From the NCBI RefSeq assembly GCF_023343835.1, contig NC_064440.1, positions 29,519,537 to 29,583,536 on the forward strand: a stretch of 64,000 nt of DNA, in the 5' to 3' direction. The first letter of the stretch is position 1, and the number at the start of each line of letters is the position of its first letter. Made by a program: the position numbers and the translations under genes. This DNA is from Lagopus muta. Taxonomy: Eukaryota; Chordata; Aves; Galliformes; Phasianidae. The notes below the pieces were generated by a model, which saw nothing but the letters and a program-made list of their open reading frames with translations, ran no database searches and had not been told where the DNA came from. Shown piece by piece: positions 1-14,627 of this stretch.

Positions 1-3000
1 CACACTAAAAATCAATATTTCCAAAATAGCCTATTTTGTTATACAACCTTATGCTGGACATAGTATTGATTTATGTATTAATCTTGTTAAAGCTAATGAA
101 TAAATTTGCATTAAAGAATATTTGTCCTGTATGATTCAGTTTGTGTTCATCTCCGTGTGCTACATCTATTGCTCTTCCTGTAGATGAAGGTTTTCCATAG
201 GGATGGGATGGAAACACCAACAAATAGCACTGAGGAGTAAGGAAACAGAAAGTTTTGCTTTTAATCTTGGAAAAATATTTCAGCTGAGTATTTTGTGCAG
301 GACTTGTGCTTGCCACAGAAGGTGTGTGATTGCTTGTAGTCAGCCATGGGATGGATACTGCACTTGTTTAATAGGATTTTCCTGAACCAATTCCATTTTA
401 CCCTACAGAGTTGTCTAGAAAGATATCTTTGTTTGTCCTCAGTTATGTTATTCCACTGGGAAAATTAGAATTATTAGTTATTTAGTATTAGAATACTTAG
501 TTACTCCTATGTGGAAATCAGAACGTAGGGGATTAAAACTACAGGCTTTGCAAGTATCAGCCTTGGTAGTGGTAGGCTAAGTGACTTGTCGCTTGGTAGT
601 AGGAGCTGCAAAATGTCAGTGCTCAAGTTGAGATACTAACTTCCATTTCAAGGATTGCTCATCTTCACTGTCACTGGGAAACTTAGGTAAGTGTTAGAAT
701 GCTCTGTAGTACTCTGTTGCAGGAGTACCCTGCAGGTATGACACAGGAATTCTAATGGTATTGTTTAATATATTTTGTGGATTAGTAACATCTTGGCTGA
801 AAAAAGCCCTTGATTTTTCATCTGATGGTGTCAGTGTTTTTCATGTTTTAGATGTTTGCTTTGGAAAAATGGAGTTTTTCAAGGCTCTGTGGAAACGAGT
901 GCTCAGCAGCCAAAGGTAGGATGATTGAAGATACGTGCTGCTCCGCTTGTTTGGATGCTGCTTTGCTCACTAGGTAGTGGAGCTGCAAGCCATGCCCATG
1001 GAAGGCCAAGTATATTGCATACTGCATACTTCATTATTTTGCCTTGGAATATTTAATTGGTTTTATTTTTAAAATAGTTTTTTCAAACCTAGCACTGATG
1101 TTTCAGAGACTGAAAATTAAACCTTAATACAGTATGACAATCAGAGTGGATTCCATCCCTGCAGTTTAAATGAGCTAACTCACTTGCTTAAATTGGCCAA
1201 GTGTTCATTTCCTGTTGTTCTCAAAGACCACATATTTTCATGTAGTGTTATGTTCCCTTCGTACTGAGCAGAGGATTCTTTCAGAGCCCTGCTTTGCTAG
1301 TGTTGCAATGTGTAGTTTTTAAACTTGGTCTGCAAAAGATCACCATTTGCAGATAAATCTTCCTAAAGAAACCGAGCAATTTGTAACAGAAATGCACAGC
1401 CAATTTCAGTTCATTTCAAATAACTTATACTGCTGTTCAGCATTAAAAACTAGCAGGTATTACTGAGTCAGTGCCAAGTCATCGGCTCATAGCAAGTCTG
1501 AAACAGCACAAGATTACAGGAAAACCTGAAGTACTTGAAAGTAAAGACTTATTTCTTCTGAGGAAAAATGCAACTAATGGATTGAAACAGACAACTTTTC
1601 TGAAACTGGTTCTGTGGACATGATACTGTTTTTCTATCTGCTTTAAAGTCAGCTGCTTTTCATGTTCTGCAGCACCTGTATTTGTCCGTACATTTCTCTG
1701 GCACTTAATCCTGGAAAATCTAGTGGTTCGTGTTAGTGTGCTGGTCCTTAGTACTCTCTTACCCCCTGTATTCATGTTCTTTTTCCTCTGTGCTGGTGCT
1801 GTGGTAAGCACTGTAGGTTTAAGTAAGAGGATTTTGCTCCCAGAGTAAGGCTCTGCCTTGAGCTTCTGCTTTAAATTTTGTAATGCCAAGGAGCAGAAAA
1901 AACTGGACAAAGATGTTTGCTTAAAGACTTGCAAAGTGTGTGGACAAAGTGCAAACTATTCAGTAATGCTTTTTCAAATACTTTGGCTCGTCCTGTCCTT
2001 GTGTGGGTCAATATTTCTTTCTAGTTAAACTTTTATTGCGTTTGGTCATAAGCATGCAACCACGTGCCTTCCACTCTTATTCTGGGTAGAGAGTGATGGA
2101 GCAATCTGTTTTCACACAGAGTTTGAGTTCTTACTCCTTTGTAAATGTTCAGAAAGTTACTTGACTTACATTTAGATAATCAATTTTACTCCTTGGGCAG
2201 ATGAAGGAAGGGGAATGTACAGTAGATGTCGGTAGGGCTTCTGCAGAAAACTATGCATCACTCCTTTAGACAAAATAAGCAATCTCTCCAAATAACAGCA
2301 AAATGCTTTTTAAAGATGCATGGTTTGGTTCAGAAAACACAGCAAGCTGTTGGTCCACAGTACAATTTATAGCATATCAGCATCCCCATGAGACCATGTC
2401 AGAGCCTGGAAACGAGTTTTCCTTGAGCAGTCAAACTAACAAAACGTGGCTTTCTATGTCTGCTTGTCCTAGGCAGTAGCTGTAGCTGTTAGCCCGTGTT
2501 GTGCAATCCCTGCTCTTCCCCCAGCTCTCACGGTGCTCCCCTGGGCCCCGTGCTATCAGCAGGGCCAAGCAGGGCACACACTCATCCCTCATTTGGGAGC
2601 GTTGTGCCTGCAACGGACACACAAGTGCTTGTGGGCTGATTAGCCAGCAGCCAACACAAACAGGGCAGAGTCCTGTGCTTGTGCCTCTCTGGGAAGGGAA
2701 ATGTCCCATACCCACTCCCTCCTCAGCCACTGATTCTCACAAAACTGCTAACGGGTTTGGGTATCTTTCATCCCATGTAATTGAAATTATCCGATTGGTC
2801 CAAGAGATGTTTGTTAGGAAGTGGTAGAGGAGTGTGACTGTGTAAGTCCCACATCCTTAGAAAATGTTTAAAAACACAATATGCTTTTAATGGGCTGTGT
2901 GATATGGCTTTAATTAGGCTGTTGTCAACAGCACATCCTAACAAATGGATAAAGTGAACTGAAAGAGAACTGCGATGAAATCAGTGCAGGCAAGTGCAAA

Positions 3001-6000
3001 ACATTACAGTTAGGCTGCAACAACAGACTGCTCAAATACTGGACAGAGAACACCTGTCTGTTTTTGTAGAAATGAATTGCATGTTTATAGTAACGAGGCT
3101 AAATATAAGTCAGCTCCATAACATGAAAAGAGCAGTGAGAACAGATGCATTTTATTTGTGAAGTGAACCATAGAGGCTCTTTGGATCTGAAAGACTGGAG
3201 TACAGCAGCCCATTTTTCCTTCATTTCTTTATTAGCAGCAGTGCTAACTGAGGAGGAACCAGGGGAGTGCAGAAGTTGCAATTAGAGCTCTACAAAGCAA
3301 GATGGGAGTGAAATAATTGTGGTCATTTAAATACTGAGAGGTGGTGTGTTTAACAATATCTGAGTATGTAAAGGGGAATGGGAAGAATAAGTAATTTTGC
3401 TTGAGAAGATAAGACATTAACAAGACAGCTCACACTGTGCTTACAACTCTGGGAGCTGTGTTCTTTTTTTACCGACTATCTTTCAGGTGCATGTACTGTT
3501 TTTCCAGCTCAGCTCTTCTCCCATTACACATAGTGTATGTGTAACAGTTGGTTCACTTCAGTATTTCCATTGGAGCACAACTGAGATAGTAGACAAGTGC
3601 ACACAGACTTCTATCACCAAGCAATTGCCAGTTAATTGCCCTCCTTCAGACCTCTTCAGTGGATAGCTCACCCATCAGAAGGTGTATCTTTTTGTTTAAT
3701 GACTGAATGTTGGCTTTCTGTTTATGAGCAATCTCTGAATTCAGTGTCACGAGCTGCTCTGCAGGGTTGTTAAAATCTTCAGGCAGCTTCTATGAGAATT
3801 AAAGCGTTTTTGGTGGATGCTCAGTCAAAGCTCCACGCCAGTCAGCTCTCACAGAACAGCAATTCAGCAGGTCTGTCAAGTGATCCAGCTGAATTCAGAA
3901 GGCAGAATTCTTAAACACGTTACTGAAAGAACAAAATACTAAGTGTGAAAATCCTCTTTATGTTTAGAAAGTAACACGGCCTCAACGCCTTTTCATCTAA
4001 GGATCCCTTTAACTAGGACACCTAAAGCAAGGATAACATACATTCCTTATGTTAGCACTTTTAATACAGTTCAACTATTTCAGATATTTTATCTTGAACA
4101 AAGGAATCAAAACAATGCCTCTTTATTAATGTTCATATTATTTCAGCAGGTAATTCTGAAATGTTCAACTATAATTATTCAGCATGACAATTACGAGTAT
4201 TAGATTTTCCCTCACATTATTTTGGTACAACAGTGCAAACAAACCTATTTTATTAAGCAGTCTTACCCAAGCTGTTTTCCAAAAGGCTCACGTGCCTCAA
4301 TAACCCTATGCAGAGCCTGCTGACGTGTGTGTTCATCTCCTGTACAGTCTGCTTCTTGAAGCTCCCTTAGCTGCCGGCAGCCTATTGACCTTAACTTGGA
4401 GAGTTCAGAATGGGTCCTCTGGGGATGCTCCTAGGAAGGTACATTCTGGTTAAGGCTACTGAAAAGGTAGCTGTGGTGTTTGAATTCTTTCCTTTCTGGG
4501 AGCTTCCCCCGCAGGCTGACCACATTAGACATGAGAACTGACAGGGAGTTATAAAAATACGCGGTCTGTCCATCTGAGAAAGAGGAGTTGTCCATATTAG
4601 AAATATTTGTTCAGCTGCTGCTGGAGTAAGGCCAGCCAAAGTCACTGTTTACAGTATGAAGTGTGCTGCAGTCCACTTTTATTCTAAAGATAACAAAACA
4701 AGATAACCCGTTATTTGGGATGGTTTTGACGAAAGTTTCAGAGAAATAAAAATAAGTCAACTGAAACTTGATGAGCACGGATATTTTTGTTTGCTTGGCT
4801 GCAAAGTACTTGTTCCATGTCAGCTTATGGTGACTTGGCATTGCTCAGTCATGCCCAAAAGGAGCAAACTGTGACACAGCTGGGGACCAGAGAAACCTTA
4901 AACAGCCACGCTGGACTGCAGAATTTCCTTGCTGAAGGCCTAAGAGCAGGGCAGCTTCACGCAACATTTTCTTTCAAGAGGTTGTGATTGAGCTGGCAGA
5001 ACTGCTCTGCAAAAACCCACTGCAAATTCTGGTAGCTTAAGCTCAGGATTTTGGAGGACTGAGGGGATGGCACTGGGAACAAACTCCCCCATGGCCCCTG
5101 CATATCGTGAGGCAGTGGGAACACAGCCGGTGTCTGGAGAGAAACACACAGAATAGCACCACAAGTAACATATCTCCATGGAAGGAAATATGAAAACAAC
5201 AAGAAAAAAAATAAATACTCCTCCCAGGAAAGAAGTTTGGTAGAAAAAAAGCCTCCTAAATGTCTTCTGAAAAGTTCCTTCCTCATCTGAAATAATGTAG
5301 AATCTTTATATTAATATGATCAGGAAATGTATTAATTTTTTTGGTTTTAGGTTACAATTTCTCTTCATTTTGTGCAGAGTTGCAGTCCGAAAAATGGTCT
5401 TACAAAAAAGAAATTGCTGTTTTTTGTCACACAGAGTTCACGACCTTCACTGCGCTTTTATTCCTTTTCTGTGCCATGATGGCCTTTCCAGAGATTTTCA
5501 ATTGTCTTAGAAGTAGTCATGTTTAGCTCCTTTGTTTTCAGCTATTTTCTGTGCTTTCATTAGTGCCTGAACTTGGCAGATAGCACAAATCTCAATGCAG
5601 AACCACTGCATCTACAGAAGAATGAATCACATCTCAGCACCTTTAGATCCTTGCCCTGATTCCCAGTCAATTGTTCTTGTTTTGTCCTAAGAGGCAAAAA
5701 AGAAATTTGTGCTCCCACTGTTTCTTTAATTCAGTGGGGCTATGTGGACAGATGGAGGAATACATTTTCTGAACCGAGGATTTCAGAGAACAGAGGAACC
5801 AGTCCCTTTGGAATCACAGCAAGTGCAGCCTGATCAAGCTGATAAGAGCAAGACTTGTTTGAAGAGGAATACATAGGTTTCTTCTCTCTCCACTGATAAC
5901 GAGTTCTTATCCAGTTCTGCTTTGCTCGCTGAGATTGTTTTCAGTAATGAAATGATAACTTGACTTAAATTGCTTGGGCGTTAACTTAGGGAACCGATTC

Positions 6001-9000
6001 AAATTCAGGGTTATAAAGGAATGTAAGGTTTCGTTTCATCTGTTTAGCTGAGGTAAAATCTAAATGTTTTTCTTATCTAAACGGAAGAGACCCGGGCCAA
6101 TAATTGGCTCTTCAGCAGAAAGCTGTAACTTCAAACTGGTTTCATATTTCTTTCTGACGTTCCACCTGCTGTCTGGTTGACATTCCCCATTCAGATGCTG
6201 AGGACATAGGTCAGGTAAGTAACAGAGCTTGGAAACTGAAGCACCAGAAGATGATATGAATAAACACTGCATTTTCTGGCAAGTGTAAATGCTTTTAAAT
6301 GTGATAAAGAAATTGAAATACAGATCCACGTTCTTCTTTCCACTGGCCATGCACCTCCACATCCACACAGCTCCAAACCACAGAACACTGCCTGTGTCTT
6401 CTGGCTACGTGCATTTTCAACGTATCACTTACTGGCTGAGGGTAATATTGTATTCACAAACAAATTTGACATCAGAAAAGAGGGATCTGGAGGAGCTACC
6501 CTCCCAGCAGCATGTTATCAGGGTTATCAGGAGCTTTCATGGACTGAGTTTCAAGGTGCAGACTGTATGTGGGGCCTAGTGCCAAACAAGATGTTGAGAG
6601 CAGCTGCAAATTTTGTTTTTGTAGCTTCTGAATGTGTGAACATTTCTTGAAGCCGTGCACTGCTATTATAAATTCCAGTGACCTTCATCTCTGGAAAAAA
6701 CAGCAAGCAAATGTTGTACTGAATTAATAAAGACATCTTCAGACAAAGATTTCTTGGTGACCATTTTGGTCTTCTAATTCTCTTCATTAAAAGGCCTGTT
6801 AACAAAAAAATGCATTTCTAATCATTCTCACTAACCTTGCAAGACATCAGTGTGTTATCCTGCTTCTTATTAGTCAAATTACAAACAATGTAATGGTGAT
6901 ATATTGATGCCTCACAGTGTTACCAACTAAACATTTAAGGAATAACGTAGATACAAATTATTCAGTTCAGGTGGACTGCATACGTTTCTTACAGTGTGTC
7001 CTTATGCAGCTAACTGCTCTTATCTATGAGTAACACTGCTCAAAAAAAAAAACAAAAACAGAACTAACAGTTTTGCAAGGCCTCTCAGAGGAAGCGATAC
7101 AAGGCATTATTGGATGTACTTGAGGATGAGTCAGCAACTCTTGTCTTACATCATGCTGGATAAGTGTGCCAGAAGTCTAGTTAAAATCATAAAGCAATGG
7201 AATGGGGAAAATGAATGCATTCTGGAAGCCTTAAGCACAACCCCTGGTTAGAAACAGAGAAGGTACTTCTAACTAAGGTTTTGGGGAGCACCATCCTTCC
7301 CTGCTCCCTCTCCACAGGCTTTACTCTTGCTTTCTTGCTTCTGAACTCATCTAGAGTGATCCTCATGGTGCTGACTGAGGGTTGGTTAACACAGGTTACT
7401 TCTCTTGGGCTTGGTGGCTGCAGGGAAACGCTATTTGTAGACTTCGATAGTCTCAGTCATTTGTTGTTAAAATCTAAAAAGGTCTGAATTTCTGGGGAAA
7501 AAAGAGGCCAAGAAGAATTGCCTAAATGCAACTGTGCGGAAGTTCTGAGACCTATGTAGTGCAAGTGGAAAAGCTAACAAGGCAAGTATAGTAACTATAA
7601 TCTCTTGTGCGCTGTGGGCGCTGCAGATGGCCTGTGCTGGGCAGCACTGCTAAAACAGCAAACTAACTCAGCAAGTCTCTTCAACAGCCCCCAGGTGTCC
7701 AACCTACCACAGTCTGAAGCTTTGTAAAGGAAACACCAGAAGCACCATTCCCTGCTTTCTGAGTAAACGACCCTCCCTGGAGACTGAGACATGGGGCTGC
7801 CCACGCTTCCTGCCTGGAAAACTTTCCTATTTTACTAAGGTGGATTTCATGTGCCAGAAAAATTAAACAATTATCTTTAAGTTACAGGCAAAAGATGCAA
7901 GAGCTTCATTTTCACATTGCTGTGTCACCACAGACATTTTACTTTCCATTTCAGTAACATGAAATTCGTGGGAACTTTTCATTGTGTGATACTCAGACTC
8001 TTACTTACAAGGCAAATGGTTAAGGGGTGGTATACTTTCTGTTCTATTAGAAGACACCGGTGTGTTTTAAATGGTCAGATTTTGAATGGTCAGTAGAATA
8101 CTTATCTCACTATCAATCCTCATGTCTGATTGCACTGTTTTCAGAGAATCAGCACAGGCTCAGCAGAAGCAGATGATGCCCTGGTGTGAGCACACTTGGA
8201 GGGTTCAGTGCTGGTCAGCCACTGTACGGAGGTCAGGTCAGGACGCATGCAGGGAGTGGTGCTCCCAGACTGAGCAGAGAAAACTGCAGCCATCTTCCTT
8301 CCTTACAATTTCTTGATGCTTGTCCCCTTGCAGCTCTAATGAAGGAGCTGCTCTGCACAACCTTTCCCTCCAGCAAGACTAAGGCACCCAGGTGAGGCCA
8401 GCAGCATCCCTGCTGGCATCAAGCACACCACCGTGGGGGCCAGAGGACGAAGAGGAAATGAATCTCGGGCTGTGGAAGAGGAACATCAGCCTGTCTTAAA
8501 TGGACTTTGCCAAGTTCATGCCAGCAGCCCACACAGCACTCTTTATGCTGATAAACCCAGGACTTCAGCCTGGGGCTCCATCATGCCAGGGCAGAAGGAA
8601 TAAGGGAGAAGGTCACTACAAATCCAGAGATAAACTCACAGGGCAGTTCTTGTCTTTCCCTCCGCCTGTGGGACGCCAGCGGTAGGGGAACAGTCATTAC
8701 AAAGCCTATTAGAGAACATAATTAACTCCAGCTGGAACTTTTGAACTCGACTTTTAAAAACCTCTCACCTCTCGTTAAAGGCATTAAGCAATCACCTTTT
8801 CAAAGGCCTCGGAGAGCATCACTTCCCTCATATTAATTCAATCTTTAATTGATACTGAGTTCTTTTTTCCTTTGAGTCTAAGAAATAATACGCTCTGCAT
8901 AGAAAGTATTAGCCTCACCAGAGAGAACTGTAACTAAGAGGTGAGCAGTATTTGCTACCTCTGCGTGTATGAAAAGGTAAGCGAGATTTGTTCTGAGGTG

Positions 9001-11114
9001 TCTCAAGCTCAGAAAACTCAGAATGGTTTGAAAATATTTAGGAGACCTTTTCCCTGTTTAAAAGCTAATGTTGTAAAAGGAAAAATTACTATAGGAGGTG
9101 ACATGCTTGCCATTCTTCTCTTCTCAAGAAGATAGCAAAGATAGGAGAATGCTTTCTTGTCCTTACTGATCAGCAGCTGTTCAGGAGACATTAAACAATA
9201 GGGAATGTTAGTAGCTTACAAGTGCTTTGCCAAAGCAAATGCTATTTTCGGTATGACTCAATGGGAATGATTCAGCAGTTTCCTAGCCAGCAAATAGTTC
9301 AGACCTGTTCCAGAGTATTTTAAGGTTTGCTGTCACATGTTTCTTAGCTGCAGCTTTCCCATTTTAGTTTATCTGTGATTGTATGGTAACTCCATTAATG
9401 TATCACCCGTCAGAAGTATGAGAGCACGTGAGGCTATGCAAAATAATGAGAGGATTCAGTTGTCACTAAAGGTATTCTTATTGAACATAATTATCTTTGA
9501 CACTCTTTCTGATACTTCAGTTCTTGTAAGAAAACTATATTTGAGCTAAAGATACTCCACTCCCATGAAATACAACACACAAGCACAGAGACCTCATTTG
9601 TGTTGCACCATATAGCTTTATGTCACTTTGTTCACAGGTAGGAGAGCAACTGCACAATTCAATAATTAGATGTCATCTGTAAGACTGGAAACTTGAAATG
9701 AGGAGGCAGAAACACAATCAAAAAAGTAGGATTTGGCTATCTTGAAATGCAGGATGTGTGTCGAAGGATACTTTTGTTGTTTAATTACAGTCGGGTGTGT
9801 GTTACTGTAAGTATCACTGTAGGTAGCTGTTGAGGGTTCATTCTGTGTAGCAGAAACCCAGCATCACGAGCAACAAGCAATGTTGCTGCTGCCTGTGCAA
9901 TAAAAATTGTGATTAGAATTAAAAAGGAAACAAAACTCACGTGGTGGATGGTTCAGCAGTTTGTAAATCCCCTTTCCTTATTCACACAAGAACGCCTTGC
10001 TCTTATCCCCTTTCCCTGTCATCTCTTTGGGCTGACATCACGTGCAGGAGCATCTCCTCCACCAGCTTTGCCAGGAAGTCCTGATGTGGTGCTCTCCTGT
10101 GGGCTGCTATTTGGAGCTCCCTGCACCAGCGGCCCACCTGGCCTCTAAGCTGAGCTTTCACAGTCCCCTCTCAGTTTTCAAACAGAAAATAGAGTGCGGT
10201 GCATTAGATGCTCCTGCATGCATCCACCTTAGTGCTTGCAGAGAGAAGAAAAGCTTGTGTATTAAGCATTCTCTGGAAACTGCTATGGCCCATTGAGTTG
10301 TGAGGTAGCCGTGGGCCCAAGAATTGTCTATGGAGCTTTCTGTAGAAGCAACCCTACCAGGGACTGCTCAGCAGATTTGTTTTCTGTGGGGCATTTAGGT
10401 TGCTGGGAAAGTGTGGAGCAACCTCCAGCATCTGTGTAATTGAATCAGATCCTTCAGAGGATCTGTGTTCCTCTGAAGAAAAATTTCTTGGTATTTCTTT
10501 TGCTGGGAGGGGCAGGAAACGAGCAGGAAAGAATTTGACCTGATAGCAGTGGCTACTGGGAAAACAGAGTGTGATCAGTACAGTTTGTGGGACAGTTAGT
10601 GAGAATTCATGTGGCTTCTTCTGTTTCTGTGGGAGTCAGTACCTAAATGCCTTTGCAATGTCAATATGCGATCTTGAACTGTGAGTTTTCCAGCTGGGCA
10701 GTAAAACTAGATAGTGGTTCAGTGAGTGAGACGGGGAAAAAGGAATTATTGAAGCAAGAAAAAGAATGGATCTTGATCAGCATCAAAAACCTGATTGCTC
10801 TTGGCAGAACCAACAAAAAATAACGAAAGAACGTGCACACTACAATGTATGTTGGGAAAGCCAAAGTACTGAGCCTTCTCCAAAATGTGACTTATAAAAC
10901 ATCATTGTCTAAACATAAGTAACTGCAAAGTAGAACATTTGAAATGCTTTTAAATGTCAAACCCAAAACATTTCTTTAAGTCAAGAGGAAAATCTGTTTA
11001 TTTTAGTTGAAGCAGTTCAGTGGGTTTTTTTGTTGCTTTCTTTTTTCTCTCCAATTCACAACAGAATTTTCTTGTGGTCATCTCAGCCTAGTGATTTGTA
11101 TTTTGGGCTGGGGA

Positions 11115-11126
11115 GGGGGGGGGGGG
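11115..11126 (+). repeat. Poly-G tract
   Basis: Twelve consecutive G residues, flanked by GGGGA and AGG in a purine-rich stretch (about 11107-11130). It could form a G-quadruplex. Length is likely polymorphic or assembly-sensitive. Confidence 0.9.
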
Positions 11127-14100
11127 AGGTTGTGATGTGTGCAGATGGAATGGTAAGAATTAATGCCCTGTGGCATCACAGCCCTGGGTTAGCAACAAAC
11201 CAACAAGTGAAGAAAACAAAGCCCTCCAAGAACAGACCCATTGTCCATTGCATAGATAGCAGCAGGAGAATCACCACTGGATGTTCTGGAGCTTCTGTGT
11301 TCACTCAGCTGTGCATGGGCAAGATGAAACGTTTTGGCAGGAAAATACAGAACGTGAGTCACATTCTGTGAGTTTTTCTCCACGCTATTTCTGGCAAAGC
11401 AGGAGCCTGATGAATAAAGCCAATTATCAGTCATTGTAAGAGGGAAAAAAAGGTGTTTATGAGAAGATGTATATTATAAGAAATCTGCAGGGGCTGCATA
11501 TTATTACAAAAGCTGACCTATGACTACAAGCTTAACACAGTATGGATTGGTACCTTAAAATGGAAGCTTTCTTTCCACTGGATTCCCTCAGAGCTGATAC
11601 TGTTGTATGCGAGTAGAGCCTGATGAGGATCTGAAAGCCAGAAGAGCTCAGGCTGTCAGGCTCTATGTAAGGCAACGTTCAGCTTTCTGCACGCTGTCGC
11701 TGGGTTAGCTGGCAGGCACAGCAGAGCTTCCTTCCCTCTCACCACTGCTGGAAACTTGCCATGCTGCTCCAAACCTCTCCCCATGATCGTCTCCAAGCAG
11801 CTGATGGACTCACTGAGCATTGTTACCTGTACCTGCTGGGACGGGGCTGGAAATGGTGGGTTAATTCCCTAAGAAATGGCTTAAGTTCTGAAATGATATG
11901 GAGTAGTTCCAAACAGCAATGCAAACAAGCAGTTCTGGTAAACAGAAATCCATGATAATCCTGGGCACTGGTAGAGGTGACAATTTTAAATGCCTTGTCC
12001 CTAGCTGACATTCCTTTAGGAAGGTGCTCGTGAGATTCCCTGAGAGTGAAAGTTTTCTTTCTGATTTTTCACCAAGAAGGAAAGTTCTTTGCCAACACGC
12101 TTTGATTTGCTGAATGGAGATATTACTTACATGCTGTAATTCATCCTTCTACCCAACGCATCGTGCTGATTGAGCTGTACATGTGAGTGGCTCCTGGAAA
12201 ACTGGCCTGGAAAACTAAATGCCTTCTGAGATCAGGCTTTGAAATCTGTTTGCCCACACAATACTATTAATGAAAACAAAGAGAGATGAACAAGGGCCTC
12301 CACCCTTTAAAAGATGAAACAATATAATCTTTACTACCCACCACCTATTTCAGATTCTTAAAAGTTTTTTAGTGAGTAAGAAGATACAAAGTTTGGATGC
12401 GCTTTACACAAACCTGCATGGATTCCCTGTGTTGATTACTGCTGTTCAGAATGAGGAGGAGCTAAAAAATATTGCTTTTCTTGATAAGAAAGCATAATCA
12501 GAATGACGGTTGCAGCTGGTCACAGAATAACAGGCCATCTCTCCAGCTGCAAATACTGATTCTCTACTGACACAAACCGAAGATCTGTTCAAACAGCCAG
12601 GAGTTGGACAGAATCTCCTCTAAGACAAGTTCATAACTACAAGTGTGTATTCTGAATTGCACTAAATCCCAAGTTTGAGTTCTGATCATCAGTTTACAAA
12701 ACAGCTATTGCCCAAAATGGCAACATAGCTCATTAGGTAAGAAACCACGTATTGCTTTGAGGTAAAATCTTAATCCATTTGTTAGGAGGCTTACATTTTT
12801 TGGAAGGTTCAAGTTTCTCTTCTTAGTTATGCTTAACATACAAGGATGGGTGGGGACCAATCAACAAAAGGATTTTATCTTTCTAAACTTGGTGATACTC
12901 CAGTGCTAATGATTATTTCTTCCTTGGCCTGCGATAGCGCTTGCTGTTGATTTTACTTCGTGTGTTAAGCAGAAATGCAATTGAAACTGGGAGTCTACAA
13001 GTGAGAAATGTGCATGTAAGATGTTTTCCAAAGTGACCTAGGTCCTACTGACCAGCTGGGATACAGGAGCGGGCACAAGTAACTGCCAGGTTCTCTGTGA
13101 TAACCAACGCCCTGAGAGCAGAGTGCTGCTGCCCTGCCATTCAGACCTGTGGGGCACCTTAGGGTGATGTCCTCACTTCGGCTTGTTCTTCCCTTGAGTC
13201 TGATGGCTAGGGCCACCGAGTGGCCTTTTGGGCTCCCTTTTTACGTCACAGCCCTCTCACAGTGCATCTGTTACCAGAAATTTTTAAGTGCCATACCATG
13301 CCTATGCTTAATTTAATCCAGTAAACCTCAACCATGGAACATATGTAACTGTCTTTCATGCTGCCACTGATACGGAAGAAATGAGTACTGGAGAACAGAT
13401 TACTCTGCTTGTCCATAAACTTTGAATGGTACAAATGCTCTAGCTGCTGAACAGCCTACTCCAGTGTTCAACTTCAGGAGAGTTTGCCATGACATTTAGT
13501 ACAGGGGGCTGTCGACTCTGAAACATTATGTCTGTGGGATCCAGAGACTTCATGTGATGCTTCCTACCTTAACAAGGATCACTTGTTAGAATGTTTGCTA
13601 TCACTTCTGTACTTAGAAGTAAAAAGTCACGTTTCTCAAAACATGTAGCAAATGCAATCATGAGGAGTTTCATTTCCTCGAAAATCTTCTCTTTCCTGTG
13701 TCCTTGGAAAAGCAGAAATGCAATTAGGAAGTCAAATTGTTGTCTATTGGTTATCTATGGAAAGTTGGCACATCGCTCACATGACCTTTATTTTTGTCTT
13801 GAAAAGAGCTAATGTGCTTCTTTAGCCTTGCTTGTGGTCTGCAGTGAATCTCTGTAGCTCCTATTTGTATTCTTTCAGAGTTGTTTTTTTATTTTAACAT
13901 AAATATTTTATGAATAATAAATATGTGTATAGTGTTAGTTTCAATAACTGATAGGATAAGAATGGATTATTAAATAACATTTTAATTAGAAAGTGAGTTT
14001 TGCAGGAATTGATATGGGGCTGAAAGCTATCGGTCATATCAGAGAGGCACTTGCCAGAAATGCAAGGATGAGAGGCAGCAGCTGAGAAATGACTGTGAAC

Positions 14101-14608
14101 TGCCAAGAGATGCTGAGCAAAGCCGTGCAGGCATATTGAGAGGTGCATGGAGAAAGCTAAACTAGCACTGGAAAAAATCCAGCAATGGATGTGAAAGCTT
14201 GTATGCTATCCATACAGCTGTGACTGAGAACACATCTTCTCATGTCACCTGCATGTTTCTACCCTTTGGTGAAGGAAAGTTAATTTTCATTCAATGTTGT
14301 TTCTTTTTTTACTATATCTTTAGAAATACAATTGCTCTTTTTGAGTCCTGAAAATACCTGGGCTTGGCTAGGGAGAATTGTTTTTTTTTACCAACTTTGT
14401 ATGGTTCATTCTGTTATATGTTCAAGGGAAAAACAGGCTATGCAGCATCAGCTTTTGCTATTTGGTTGAAACAATCCAACAGAAAAATTGCTTCCCTGTA
14501 TCTTTCACATCCTAGATAAAATTATCAGTACCAAATCCATTGTATGTGCATGATGCATAACAGCACATCCTTGTAGAAGCATACATGTAATGTGAAGCTC
14601 TAAATGTG

Positions 14609-14627
14609 AAAAAAAAAAAAAAAAAAA
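14609..14627 (+). repeat. Poly-A tract (19 nt)
   Basis: An uninterrupted A run with no recognisable retrotransposon body upstream, so it is treated as a mononucleotide repeat. Confidence 0.85.
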